A stretch of 17,363 nucleotides of DNA, from the NCBI GenBank assembly GCA_007121115.1, contig SKMI01000061.1, forward strand, positions 1 through 17,363, in the 5' to 3' direction. The notes below the pieces were generated by a model that saw only the letters and a list, made by a program, of their open reading frames with translations, was not told the origin of the DNA and ran no database searches. Position 1 is the stretch's first letter. Every line of letters begins with the position of its first letter. A program made the translations under genes and the position numbers. The DNA is from Paracoccaceae bacterium. Lineage in GTDB: Bacteria; Pseudomonadota; Alphaproteobacteria; Rhodobacterales; Rhodobacteraceae. This document shows, one piece after another, positions 7,841-15,872 of this stretch.

Positions 7841-7917
7841 CGTTGGGCCGGGCGCCGCGCAAGCGCGGCGCACGGCCCAACGCCTGCACCGTCGCAGGGA
7901 ACCTGCGGCGGCGCAGG
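7841..7917. repeat. Two tandem long hairpins (REP-like) between mutY and gloA
   Basis: Two long inverted repeats stand back to back. Hairpin 1 has 20-base arms at 7841-7860 and 7863-7882 with one mismatch and a 2-base loop (AA). Hairpin 2 has 16-base arms at 7883-7898 and 7902-7917 with two mismatches and a 3-base loop. They begin 18 bases beyond the mutY stop codon in the direction of mutY transcription. This is far longer than an ordinary terminator stem and looks like a REP/BIME-type mosaic. Termination of mutY or protection of its 3' end is a reasonable role. No T-run of terminator type follows. Confidence 0.7.
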
Positions 7918-7935
7918 GGGCGGGAGTACCCCTTT

Positions 7936-9003
7936 TCAAAGCGCGTCACGGACGGTCAGGGCGGGGCGGGCGATGGACCAGACCTTGCGCATCACGGTGG
8001 GAAGTGCGCCGGGGTCGAATTCACGGGAGTGGATGAAGGCGCCCCGTTCCGGCCGGGTGTCCTGCGGCACCTGCGCGAGCATTACGGTCAGGCGCAGGTG
8101 AAAATGGGTGAAGGTGTGGCGTGCCTCGGCCCCGGCCGGTGTCCAAGTGGCCGCCAGCGGCGGAGCCTCTTCCGCCACCCCCTCGCGCCATGCGCCCCCC
8201 GGCCAGCCCAGCATCCCGCCCAGCAGTCCCTTCGGCGGGCGGCGTTCCAGCAGCAGCGCGCCGTCGGCGCGCTGCGCGACATAGACGATCCCGCGCCGGA
8301 CCGGCTTTGCCGCCTTCGCCACCTTCGCGGGCAGGTCCGCCGCGACCCCGGCGACCCGTGCCGCGCAGTCAGCGGCCAGCGGGCAGATGCCGCAGGCGGG
8401 CGCGCGCGGGGTGCAGATCGTGGCGCCCAGGTCCATCAGCGCCTGCGCATAATCTCCTGCGCGCGCCGCCGGCGTCAGCCGCCCGGCCAGCGCCACCAGT
8501 TCCGGCTTGGCCGCGGGCAGTGGCTTTCGCACCGCATGGAGCCGCGCCATGACCCTTTCGACATTGCCGTCCACCACCGTCGCGCGCGCGCCGAAGGCGA
8601 TGGCAGCGATGGCGGCGGCGGTATAGGGGCCGATGCCGGGCAATTCCTGCAACCCGGCGCGGTCGCGCGGAAACCCCCCGCGCGCCGCCACGATCCGCGC
8701 GCATTTCAGCATGTTGCGCGCCCGCGCGTAATATCCCAGTCCCGCCCAGGCGGCCATTACCTCGGCCTCGTCTGCCGCCGCCAGCGCCGCCACGTCCGGC
8801 CAGCGGGCGGTGAAGCGTTCGAAATACCCCTTCACCGCTGCCACCGTGGTCTGTTGCAGCATCACCTCGGACAGCCAGACCCGGTACGGATCGGGCGCTG
8901 CGTCGCTGCCCGGCGGAACACGCCACGGCAGCATCCGCGCATGGCGGTCATACCAGGCCAGAAGCCTGGGCGCGATCAGCGGCGGTACGGTGTCGTCACG
9001 CAT
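7936..9003 (-). CDS. mutY: A/G-specific adenine DNA glycosylase
   Basis: Base-excision repair enzyme that removes adenine mispaired with 8-oxoguanine or guanine. At 355 residues it has normal MutY length. Visible are the catalytic Glu46 in WLSEVMLQQTTV, the helix-hairpin-helix LPGIGPYTAAAI (121-132) followed by the catalytic Asp145 in VVDGNVERV, and the 4Fe-4S loop C-x6-C-x2-C-x5-C (Cys197, 204, 207, 213). A C-terminal MutT/NUDIX-like domain (about 238-345) has the 8-oxoG-recognition segment FTHFHL. The frame stays open 378 bp further upstream, but that extension lies opposite the DUF721 gene and is not protein-like. The ATG at 9003 precedes the conserved N terminus and has AGGG six bases upstream. 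It is divergent from the DUF721 gene. Confidence 0.96.
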   Translation of the reverse strand: MRDDTVPPLIAPRLLAWYDRHARMLPWRVPPGSDAAPDPYRVWLSEVMLQQTTVAAVKGYFERFTARWPDVAALAAADEAEVMAAWAGLGYYARARNMLKCARIVAARGGFPRDRAGLQELPGIGPYTAAAIAAIAFGARATVVDGNVERVMARLHAVRKPLPAAKPELVALAGRLTPAARAGDYAQALMDLGATICTPRAPACGICPLAADCAARVAGVAADLPAKVAKAAKPVRRGIVYVAQRADGALLLERRPPKGLLGGMLGWPGGAWREGVAEEAPPLAATWTPAGAEARHTFTHFHLRLTVMLAQVPQDTRPERGAFIHSREFDPGALPTVMRKVWSIARPALTVRDAL

Positions 9004-9051
9004 TCTTGACCCTGCACGGCCTCCCTGTCGTCCCTGCGGTTGTGCAGGCCA

Positions 9052-9080
9052 CTGGCGCCCGGCGCCACCATCCCTAGAAT
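9052..9080 (+). promoter_or_regulatory. Putative promoter of the DUF721-DsbA pair with an overlapping palindrome
   Basis: TAGAAT (9075-9080) is a strong -10 match. Seventeen bases upstream is a poor -35 (CTGGCG, 9052-9057). Start of transcription near 9087 would leave a leader of about 27 bases. The -35 and spacer overlap a perfect palindrome, TGGCGCC-C-GGCGCCA (9053-9067), in the 110-bp gap between divergent mutY and the DUF721 gene. The palindrome may be an operator or part of a mutY leader hairpin. Confidence 0.4.
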
Positions 9081-9113
9081 AGGGCAAGCCCGACAGGACG
9101 CCAGAGGCTCCGT

Positions 9114-9743
9114 ATGCATGATCCCAGCGCCCCCGGATACGGGGCGGACCGCAACACGACCGATAGCGCCCTTGCTCCCGATGCTGCGGGCGCGCAAAGA
9201 CGGGGGCGCGGGTTTCGCGCGGCGGGTGGGCTGTTGCGCGGCCCCATCCGCAAGGTGAGCGAGAGCCGTGGCTTTGCCGTTGCCCGCGTGCTGACACATT
9301 GGGCGGAAATCGCCGGGGCCGGGACGGCGCAGTTGTGCCGCCCGGTGCGGATCGGCTACGCGCGCGGCGGGCTTGGCGCAACGCTGACGCTGCTGGTCTC
9401 GGGACCTCATGCGCCGCAGGTGCAGATGCAGCTTGAAGCGATCCGTGCCCGCGTCAATGCCGCCTATGGCTACAATGCCATCGCGCGCATCGTCCTGACC
9501 CAGACTGCACCGCACGGGTTTGCCGAGGCGCAGGCGGCCTTTGCGCCCGCTCCCGGTACGCCCGTTGGCGCCGCGCCGGGCGGGCGCGCCGCGACCGAAA
9601 GCAGCGCGAGCGCCCCGCCGCAGGCGCGGCTGGATGCGGCGCGTGCCGGTGCCGACGGAATCGTCGATGAGCCCCTGCGCAGCGCATTGGAAACGCTGGC
9701 GCTCAACGTCATGACCAGAAACGACCGACCGAAAGGACCCTGA
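9114..9743 (+). CDS. dciA: DUF721 domain protein, probable DciA-type DnaB helicase loader
   Basis: A 209-residue protein. Residues about 37-135 match the DUF721 pattern: a short helix (GGLLRGPIRKVSESRGF), the conserved W in LTHWAEIAG, a small beta unit with CRPVRI and LTLLVSGPHA, then a helix (QVQMQLEAIRARVNAAYG) ending in IARIVL. DUF721 proteins outside gammaproteobacterial DnaC users have been identified as DciA, which interacts with the replicative helicase DnaB; assignment here is by family. The C-terminal half (about 136-185) is Ala/Pro-rich and low in complexity, probably disordered. The ATG has AGAGG six bases upstream. It is divergent from mutY and its stop codon is one base from the DsbA-like gene, so both are likely in one transcript. 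Confidence 0.82.
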   Translation: MHDPSAPGYGADRNTTDSALAPDAAGAQRRGRGFRAAGGLLRGPIRKVSESRGFAVARVLTHWAEIAGAGTAQLCRPVRIGYARGGLGATLTLLVSGPHAPQVQMQLEAIRARVNAAYGYNAIARIVLTQTAPHGFAEAQAAFAPAPGTPVGAAPGGRAATESSASAPPQARLDAARAGADGIVDEPLRSALETLALNVMTRNDRPKGP

Positions 9744-9744
9744 G

Positions 9745-10422
9745 ATGCAGAGCAGAGTTATCCCCGCCGCCCTGGCCATCGCCGCAATCGCCGCCGGGGG
9801 CTGGTGGTTTCTGGGCTCCGACCCGCAGCCCGAGGCACCGGCGCTGCCGACATCCGGCGCGGCCAGCGCCGAAACGGTGGCCGCTGCCGACCTGCCGGAC
9901 GTGCCCGAAATCACGCTTGGCGATCCCGACGCGCCGGTGACGGTGGTGGAATACGCCTCTTTCACCTGCCCGCATTGCGCCAACTTCCACCTTGGTCCCT
10001 TCCAGGACATCAAGGCCAATTTCATCGACACCGGTCAGATTCACTACATCACCCGCGAGGTCTATTTCGATCCCTATGGGCTCTGGGCGGCCATGGTGGC
10101 GCGCTGCGGCGGCACCGAGCGCTATCACGGCGTGTCGGAACTCATTTACCAGAACCAGCGCGAGTGGACCTCGGGGGACAGTCCGGCGGCGGTGGCTGAA
10201 AACCTGCGCCGGATCGGGCGTCAGGCCGGGTTGAGCAATGACGAAGTGAACGCCTGCCTTGAAGATCGCGAGAAGGCGCTGGCGCTGACCGCCGCCTATC
10301 AGCGCAACGCCGAGGCGGACGACATCCGTGCCACGCCGACCTTCATGATCAACGGGCGACAGTATTCCAACATGCCCTACGCCGAGTTCGAAGCGGTGCT
10401 GAACGATCTGCTTCAGGACTGA
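9745..10422 (+). CDS. DsbA family thiol:disulfide oxidoreductase, exported
   Basis: A 225-residue periplasmic thioredoxin-fold protein that would introduce or exchange disulfide bonds in exported proteins. Residues about 5-23 (VIPAALAIAAIAAGGWWFLG) form a signal peptide or membrane anchor. The active site is CPHC (75-78) in VVEYASFTCPHCANFH, and the cis-Pro loop is ATPTF (Pro198). Two further cysteines, Cys121 and Cys171, are spaced as expected for a second, structural disulfide known in some alphaproteobacterial DsbA proteins. The N-terminal segment is followed by an Ala/Pro-rich linker to about residue 50. It starts one base after the DUF721 stop, with AAAGGA inside the end of that gene as ribosome-binding site. 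A GC hairpin follows the stop. Confidence 0.93.
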   Translation: MQSRVIPAALAIAAIAAGGWWFLGSDPQPEAPALPTSGAASAETVAAADLPDVPEITLGDPDAPVTVVEYASFTCPHCANFHLGPFQDIKANFIDTGQIHYITREVYFDPYGLWAAMVARCGGTERYHGVSELIYQNQREWTSGDSPAAVAENLRRIGRQAGLSNDEVNACLEDREKALALTAAYQRNAEADDIRATPTFMINGRQYSNMPYAEFEAVLNDLLQD

Positions 10423-10436
10423 CGGAAACCACCCCG

Positions 10437-10458
10437 CCCCGGGACACCGCTCCCGGGG
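10437..10458 (+). terminator. Hairpin downstream of the DsbA-like gene
   Basis: CCCCGGGA (10437-10444) pairs perfectly with TCCCGGGG (10451-10458) around a 6-base loop, 15 bases after the DsbA-like stop codon. There is no T-run. A second partly complementary stretch (CCCGGG near 10470) follows. It probably ends the DUF721-DsbA transcript. Confidence 0.45.
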
Positions 10459-10531
10459 TCGACCCGCTCCCGGGCGCCCCGAACCCGTCCTGACCTGTGT
10501 GGTGGGAAACAGCGCTTTTCCATGCGCGTTT

Positions 10532-10561
10532 CTGGAATGTTAATCTGCCCTGGTCTAGGAT
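10532..10561 (+). promoter_or_regulatory. Possible promoter of the hybrid histidine kinase
   Basis: In a locally AT-richer stretch, CTGGAA (10532-10537) and TAGGAT (10556-10561) are 18 bases apart, giving a transcription start near 10568. This lies downstream of the earliest in-frame GTG (10497), which argues for the start at 10620. It is a consensus-only prediction. Confidence 0.3.
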
Positions 10562-10619
10562 TGTGGGATTACGATCCGGCACAGAACATGAGCACGCAAC
10601 CCGGGGGCTTTGCGGACAG

Positions 10620-13600
10620 GTGAACATCGCGGGGCAGCACAGGGCAACGGAAGCGGAGATCGCGGCAAAGGGCGAGGGCGGCGCAGGCGCCGGACCCGCG
10701 GCCGATCACGCGCAGCTGCGGTTCCAGGCGCTTGTTGTCGGGCTGCTGAACCAGTTGCTGCGCGCGCCGCCTGCGGCGCTGGACAGCACCATCGAAAAGG
10801 CGATTGCCGATCTGGGCGAAGCCTGCGGATCGGATCGCACCTACATCTTTCAGCTCCGCAACGCCGAGGTGATGGACAACACCCACGAATGGGTATCGCC
10901 CGGGACCGAGCCGATGATCGCCCATCTTCAGGGGATGGAAACCGCGATGCTGGCGCCCTGGCGGCGCGATTTCGACGCCGGGCGCGAGGTGTATGTGCCG
11001 GTGGTCGCCGATCTGCCCGAGGACGATCCGGTCAAGGAAACGCTGGAGATGCAGGACATCAAGTCGCTGCTGGCGGTGCCGATGAATCACGCCGGGCAAT
11101 TTGTCGGCTTTGTCGGCTTCGATGCCGTGCGCGCGCACCGGCGCTTTTCGGATGACGAGGTTCTGTTGCTGCGTTCGGTCGCCGACATGATCAACACGGT
11201 GATCCAGCGCCGGCAGGCGTTGGCGGCGGTGGATGCGGCCAAGCAGCGCTCCCGGCAACTTGAAAGCGACCTGAAGGCAACCCTCGATGCGTTCCCCGAT
11301 CTGGTTGTCGAAGTGGATGCCGACGGTGTGATCCGGGGCGTCCACAGCGCGGCATTGGCCGATTTCTTCGTGGACCCCGTCACGCTGGTCGGCAAGACGC
11401 TGGAAGAGGCGTTGCCCCCGCGCCGCGCCGAGATGGTGCGCGGGGTGATGCGGTCCGTGGACCGGCACGACCGCAGTCAGGGGCATCAGTTCCGGTGGGA
11501 CCGTGGCGATGACCCGGGTTGGTACGAGCTTTCGGCCGCAACCCGCGCCGGGGTCGGCGCCGGGGCGCGCAACAGCTATGTGCTGGTGATCCGCAACATC
11601 ACCTCGCGCGTGATGGCCGAGCGCGAGGCGCGCCGCCGCCGCACCATGCTTTCGGCCATGTTCCAGCGGTCGCCCTCGGCGATTGCACTGGTGGAGCTGG
11701 ACGATGACGCCCGTGTTCTGGATGTGAACCGGTCTTTGCTGGAAAACAGCGGGCTGGCCCGCGAACAGGTCATCGGCGCGCCGGTGGTGATGTTCACCAC
11801 GCCCGGGTCACGCGAAAAGGCGACCGAACTGATCACCGCGCTGCGCAACGAGACCTACCTCGAACCTCAGCTCATGCATTTCACCCACGCCGATGGTCAG
11901 GAGGTGCCGATCAATGTGCGCGGCGTGCGCTACACGGATGAGGACGGTCGTGCACTGGCCTGGATCTTCGCCGAGGACCTGTCCGAGCAGCTTGCCGCGC
12001 AGGCGGCGCTGGCGAGCAAGACCGATGAGGCCGTGCGCGCCCGCGAACAGCTTGTCAACGCGGTGGAATCGCTTCCCGATGCCTTCGCCTATTTCGACAA
12101 GGACCTGAAGCTGGTGCTGCGCAACAGCAGCCGCGTGTCGCTGATCCCCGGCGACGAGGCGATCTTCCAGCCCGGCCGCGACTTCGAGGATGTGCTGCGC
12201 GATCTGGTGAACACTGGCTACATGCTCCCCGCCATCGGGCAGGAGGAGGAGTTCGTCGCCCGGACCATGGCCGATCTGCACCACCCGCGGGTGGAAACGG
12301 AAGTGCCGCTGGCGAACGGGCGCTGGTACCGGATCATGCGCGTGCGCACGCCGGACGGCGGGCTGGTCAGCATGCTCAGCGACATCACCGAACTGAAGAC
12401 CGCGCATCAGCGGCTGGAAGCCGTGATCGACGGTGCGCAGGTCGGCACTTGGGAATGGGACATGCGTGTCGGTCAAAACCGGATCAACGCGCGCTGGGCA
12501 GAGATGCTGGGATACGCGCTGGATGACTTGTCTCCCATGGGGTTCGATCAGTTCCGCGCTCTGGTCCACCCCGACGACCTGCGCCTGGTTGAGCGTAAGC
12601 TTGACGAAGTTTTCCGCGGCGAGCGCAAGCAGTTTTCGCACGAAATGCGGCTGCGCCATCGCAAGGGGCATTGGATCTACGTGCTCACCAAGGGCAGGAT
12701 CTCGCAGGTTGGCGCAGACGGGACGCCCATGGCCATGGCGGGTATCCACCTGGACATGACCCGCAAACGGTTGCAGGCCGAGGCGCTGGTGCGCACCAAC
12801 GCCGAACTCAAGGCCGCGATGGAGCGGCAACGTCTGGCCGAGAAACGGTTTTTCGATGTCGAATCGGTCAGCAGCGACTGGTTCTGGGAAATGGATGCCG
12901 ATCTGCGGTTCTCGTATCTGTCGCCCAGCCTCGAAAAGATCACCGGGCTGCAGGTCGCCGATCATATCGGCAAGACCATCACTCAAAGGATAGACGAGGT
13001 GCCAAGCGCGCGGCAGCGGGGCAACTGGGCTTGGCTCGAATCAAGGCTGGCCTCGCACACGACATTTCGTGATTTCGTCTATCAGGCGGCCTGCCCGGAC
13101 GGCGTGTTGCGCTGGCTGCGCCTGGCGGGCAGTCCGTGGTTCGATGAGAGGGGCCGATTCGGAGGTTATCGCGGGGTCGGCACCGATGTGACCGCCCTGG
13201 TCGAGGCAAAGGAACGCGCCGAGGAATCGAACCGCGCCAAGACCGCCTTTCTCGCCAACATGAGCCACGAGATTCGCACACCTCTGAACGGCGTCCTCGG
13301 CATGGCCGACCTGCTGAACGAGGAACTGTCCGACCCCTGGCATCAGGAAATGCTCGAATCGATCCGTGATTCGGGGCGCTCGCTGCTGCGCATCCTCAAT
13401 GATCTGCTGGACATGGCCAAGATCGAGGCTGGCAAGATGTCGCTCGACCTTGCGCCGGTGGAACTGCGCGCGCTGGTCGCCCGGCTGGAGCCGATCTATG
13501 CCGAACTGGCGCGGCGCAAGGCGCTGAAGTTCGAGGTCATCGAGGTCGAAGGCAGCGGTGGCGCACGTCTGGGGGATGCGTTGCGTCTGCAACAAATCCT

Positions 13601-14417
13601 GCACAATCTCCTGAGCAATGCGATCAAGTTCACCGAAACCGGCCATGTGCGCCTGCACTTGTCGGCCTTGCCCGGCGCGCCGCTGTCGATCGAGGTCGAG
13701 GATACCGGCATCGGCATGTCCGAGGACGCGCTCCAGCGTGCCTTCGAGCCTTTCGAACAGGCGGATGGCAGCACCACGCGGCGCTTTGGCGGCACGGGGC
13801 TGGGCATGCCCATTGTGCAGCATCTGGTCCGGATGATGGGTGGCACGATCACCGCCGAAAGCACCCAGGGCGAGGGCACCGTGATCCGCGTGGAGCTTCC
13901 GTTGGACGAGGTTGCGCAGAAAGTGCCCGCGACCGACCCCGGTTCCGGCCCCGAGGCCGAGACCGCACCCGCGCCCGCGCTCGCGGGGCAGGCGCGACCG
14001 CTCGCCGGTCTGCGCTTGCTGGCCGCCGATGACAACGCCACCAACCGGATGCTGCTGAAAATGATGCTCGACCGTGCCGGGGCCGAGGTCGCGTTGGTCA
14101 ATGACGGGCGCGCGGCACTGGGCGCCTGGTCCGAAGCGCCTGACGCTTACGACATGGTCTTGCTGGACATCGCCATGCCGCAGATGGACGGGATCACCGC
14201 CCTGCGCCACATCCGCACCGTGGCCCGGGATCGGGCCCTGCCGCGGCCGCTCGCGTTGGCGATCACCGCCAATGCATTGCCGGATCAGGTCGATGAATTG
14301 CGCCGCGCGGGATTCGACGCGCATGTCGCCAAGCCGTTTCACGCCGCCGTGCTGGTGCGCGAGGTTCTGCGGCTGGCCCCCGCGCTGGCGCAGGGGGACG
14401 CCGCACGCGCCGACTGA
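10620..14417 (+). CDS. Soluble hybrid sensor histidine kinase (GAF, five PAS, HisKA, HATPase, REC)
   Basis: A cytoplasmic sensor kinase of about 1265 residues; no transmembrane segment or signal peptide is visible. Order of domains (residues counted from 10620): GAF about 50-200; PAS-type domains about 214-333, 343-460, 475-594, 600-717 and 742-860, several with PAC-like ends; HisKA with phospho-acceptor His883 in SHEIRTPLNGVLG; HATPase with the N box (LLSNAIKF), G1 (DTGIGMS) and G2 (GGTGLGM), about 980-1094; an Ala/Pro linker; and a receiver domain about 1130-1254 with Asp1183 in LLDIAMPQMDG and Lys in AKPF. No HPt domain, separate response regulator or output gene is adjacent, so phosphotransfer partners lie elsewhere. 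The start is uncertain: the frame opens at a GTG at 10497, but the first stretch is unlike protein. GTG 10620 is chosen, with only a distant GGGGG. Confidence 0.92.
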   Translation: MNIAGQHRATEAEIAAKGEGGAGAGPAADHAQLRFQALVVGLLNQLLRAPPAALDSTIEKAIADLGEACGSDRTYIFQLRNAEVMDNTHEWVSPGTEPMIAHLQGMETAMLAPWRRDFDAGREVYVPVVADLPEDDPVKETLEMQDIKSLLAVPMNHAGQFVGFVGFDAVRAHRRFSDDEVLLLRSVADMINTVIQRRQALAAVDAAKQRSRQLESDLKATLDAFPDLVVEVDADGVIRGVHSAALADFFVDPVTLVGKTLEEALPPRRAEMVRGVMRSVDRHDRSQGHQFRWDRGDDPGWYELSAATRAGVGAGARNSYVLVIRNITSRVMAEREARRRRTMLSAMFQRSPSAIALVELDDDARVLDVNRSLLENSGLAREQVIGAPVVMFTTPGSREKATELITALRNETYLEPQLMHFTHADGQEVPINVRGVRYTDEDGRALAWIFAEDLSEQLAAQAALASKTDEAVRAREQLVNAVESLPDAFAYFDKDLKLVLRNSSRVSLIPGDEAIFQPGRDFEDVLRDLVNTGYMLPAIGQEEEFVARTMADLHHPRVETEVPLANGRWYRIMRVRTPDGGLVSMLSDITELKTAHQRLEAVIDGAQVGTWEWDMRVGQNRINARWAEMLGYALDDLSPMGFDQFRALVHPDDLRLVERKLDEVFRGERKQFSHEMRLRHRKGHWIYVLTKGRISQVGADGTPMAMAGIHLDMTRKRLQAEALVRTNAELKAAMERQRLAEKRFFDVESVSSDWFWEMDADLRFSYLSPSLEKITGLQVADHIGKTITQRIDEVPSARQRGNWAWLESRLASHTTFRDFVYQAACPDGVLRWLRLAGSPWFDERGRFGGYRGVGTDVTALVEAKERAEESNRAKTAFLANMSHEIRTPLNGVLGMADLLNEELSDPWHQEMLESIRDSGRSLLRILNDLLDMAKIEAGKMSLDLAPVELRALVARLEPIYAELARRKALKFEVIEVEGSGGARLGDALRLQQILHNLLSNAIKFTETGHVRLHLSALPGAPLSIEVEDTGIGMSEDALQRAFEPFEQADGSTTRRFGGTGLGMPIVQHLVRMMGGTITAESTQGEGTVIRVELPLDEVAQKVPATDPGSGPEAETAPAPALAGQARPLAGLRLLAADDNATNRMLLKMMLDRAGAEVALVNDGRAALGAWSEAPDAYDMVLLDIAMPQMDGITALRHIRTVARDRALPRPLALAITANALPDQVDELRRAGFDAHVAKPFHAAVLVREVLRLAPALAQGDAARAD

Positions 14418-14477
14418 CCGATGAGGGCAGGCGAAGGCCGCCGTGCCAGGCCCCGTGTCGGAAGGGGTGGCGGCTCG

Positions 14478-14494
14478 GGGGGCATCGAGCCCCC
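14478..14494. terminator. GC hairpin between convergent genes
   Basis: GGGGGC (14478-14483) pairs with GCCCCC (14489-14494) around ATCGA. An alternative fold pairs GGCTCG (14472-14477) with CGAGCC (14486-14491). It lies between the stop codons of the hybrid kinase (+) and the first M20D hydrolase (-), where a terminator for both is expected. No T-run is present. The rest of 14418-14547 shows nothing else I can name. Confidence 0.4.
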
Positions 14495-14547
14495 GCTCGC
14501 CGCCGCTGCCGCGGCGCAGTTGCCGGCGATGCGCGCGGCCGGTGCCG

Positions 14548-15711
14548 TCACGCGGCGGGCATGCGCTCCTCGACCATATCCACGAACCAGCTTGCGCCGA
14601 TGGGGATGATCTCGTCGTTGAAATCGTATTCCGGGTGGTGGAGTTTCGCGCCGGGACCGGCGCCAAGCACGATATAGGCGCCGGGGCGTTCCTCGAGCAT
14701 ATAGGCGAAATCCTCGCCGCCCATGTTGTAGGGCGCCTCGATGCAGCGCCCGGTCACGTTGCGACCGACGCGCATGGCGACCTCGGTCTGGGCGGGGTGA
14801 TTCACCATCACCGGGTAGCCGCGCATGTAGTTCACATCGGCGGTGGCGCCGAAGGCGGTGGCGGTGTGGGTGATGAGCGCGGTGATCCGCTCTTCGGCCA
14901 AGTCCCGCATTTCTTTGGTGAGTGTCCGCACCGTGCCCTTCAGCCGCACGCGCTGTGGGATGACGTTGAAGGCCTCGGATTCGGTGCGGAAGGTGCAGGC
15001 CGACACCACGATCTGGTTGACCGGATCGGCGTTGCGGCTGACCACGGTCTGCAGTGCCAGCACGGTCTGCGCCGCCACCACCGTGGGGTCGATGGTATCC
15101 TGCGGCTTGGCGGCGTGCCCGCCGCGCCCTTCGATCACCACGTCGAATTCATCGGCCGCAGCATAGAACGGCCCGGCGCGGATGACGAACTCGCCGAAGT
15201 CATGGCCGGGGCGGTTGTGCATGCCATAGACCTCGTGGATGCCGAAACGGTCCATCAGCCCTTCGTCGCACATCACCTTGGCGCCGCCGCCGCCCTCTTC
15301 GGCGGGCTGGAAGATCACCACCACGGTGCCGTCGAAGTTGCGCGTCTCGGCAAGGTGCCGGGCGGCGCCCAGAAGCGTGGTGGTGTGGCCGTCATGGCCG
15401 CAGGCGTGCATCTTGCCCGGCGTCTTGGAAGCATGGGGCAGGCCCGTCGCCTCGTATATCGGCAGCGCGTCCATGTCGGCGCGCAGGCCGATCACCTTGC
15501 CCGAGCCGGTTGCCCGCCCCTGGATCACTCCGACCACGCCGCTTTTCGCGATCCCTTCGACCACCTGATCGCAGCCCATTTCGCGCAAAGCCTGGGCCAC
15601 GCGGCTGGCGGTGCGGAAACAGTCGAACCCCAGTTCGGGGTGGGCATGAAGATCGCGCCGAAAGGCCCTGAGTTCGGGCAGCATTTCGGCAAAGCGGTTG
15701 CGAACGGGCAT
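14548..15711 (-). CDS. M20D family metallo-amidohydrolase (HipO/AmaA-like)
   Basis: A 387-residue soluble di-metal hydrolase that cleaves an amide bond of an N-acyl amino acid (hippurate, N-acetyl amino acid or similar). The motifs are those of M20D: DLHAHPELGF (20-29), GLRADMDALPI (75-85), MHACGHDGHT with ligands Cys104 and His106, FQPAEEGGGGA with Glu138/Glu139, GMHN with His165, and LHHPEYDFND with His359. Length is typical for the single-chain enzymes. GGAG lies a few bases upstream of the ATG, and a candidate promoter is at 15742-15770. It is divergent from a second M20D gene at 15873, which suggests related substrates or shared control. The exact substrate is not decided by sequence. 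Confidence 0.93.
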   Translation of the reverse strand: MPVRNRFAEMLPELRAFRRDLHAHPELGFDCFRTASRVAQALREMGCDQVVEGIAKSGVVGVIQGRATGSGKVIGLRADMDALPIYEATGLPHASKTPGKMHACGHDGHTTTLLGAARHLAETRNFDGTVVVIFQPAEEGGGGAKVMCDEGLMDRFGIHEVYGMHNRPGHDFGEFVIRAGPFYAAADEFDVVIEGRGGHAAKPQDTIDPTVVAAQTVLALQTVVSRNADPVNQIVVSACTFRTESEAFNVIPQRVRLKGTVRTLTKEMRDLAEERITALITHTATAFGATADVNYMRGYPVMVNHPAQTEVAMRVGRNVTGRCIEAPYNMGGEDFAYMLEERPGAYIVLGAGPGAKLHHPEYDFNDEIIPIGASWFVDMVEERMPAA

Positions 15712-15741
15712 GGGGGCTCCGGGGTGATTTCGGTTGCGCGC

Positions 15742-15770
15742 ACCCTAGTCGCAGCGCCGGGGGTGGACAA
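15742..15770 (-). promoter_or_regulatory. Possible promoter of the minus-strand M20D gene
   Basis: On the minus strand TTGTCC (15765-15770) and TAGGGT (15742-15747) are 17 bases apart, placing transcription start roughly 20-25 bases before the ATG at 15711. The -35 match is fair and the -10 match weak. On the plus strand a good -35-like TTGACT (15787-15792) faces the AbgB-like gene, but no convincing -10 follows. Confidence 0.3.
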
Positions 15771-15840
15771 GGGGCGGCGGGCGGGATTGACTGCTGTGAT
15801 GGGCGTGCCACCAAGGCGCGCCGGACATGCCCGAAATTCT

Positions 15841-15870
15841 GGCGCTCGGCGCCAAAGGAAGGAGCCTTTG
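15841..15870 (+). promoter_or_regulatory. Leader hairpins with the ribosome-binding site in the loop
   Basis: Two small hairpins stand directly before the AbgB-like ATG (15873). The first is GGCGC-TCG-GCGCC (15841-15853). The second is CAAAGG (15853-15858) paired with CCTTTG (15865-15870), and its 6-base loop is AAGGAG, the Shine-Dalgarno sequence. The sequence match is exact; whether it changes translation is unknown. Confidence 0.4.
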
Positions 15871-15872
15871 CC

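Noticed and set aside
9004..9381. Upstream extension of the mutY frame (126 more codons).
   Set aside because: It lies opposite the DUF721 gene, is Arg/Gly-rich and not MutY-like. The family N terminus and ribosome-binding site place the start at 9003.
13041..14666. Minus-strand open frame of 541 codons opposite the kinase and receiver domains.
   Set aside because: The plus strand has the complete HisKA, HATPase and REC motifs in this stretch; the antisense product resembles nothing.
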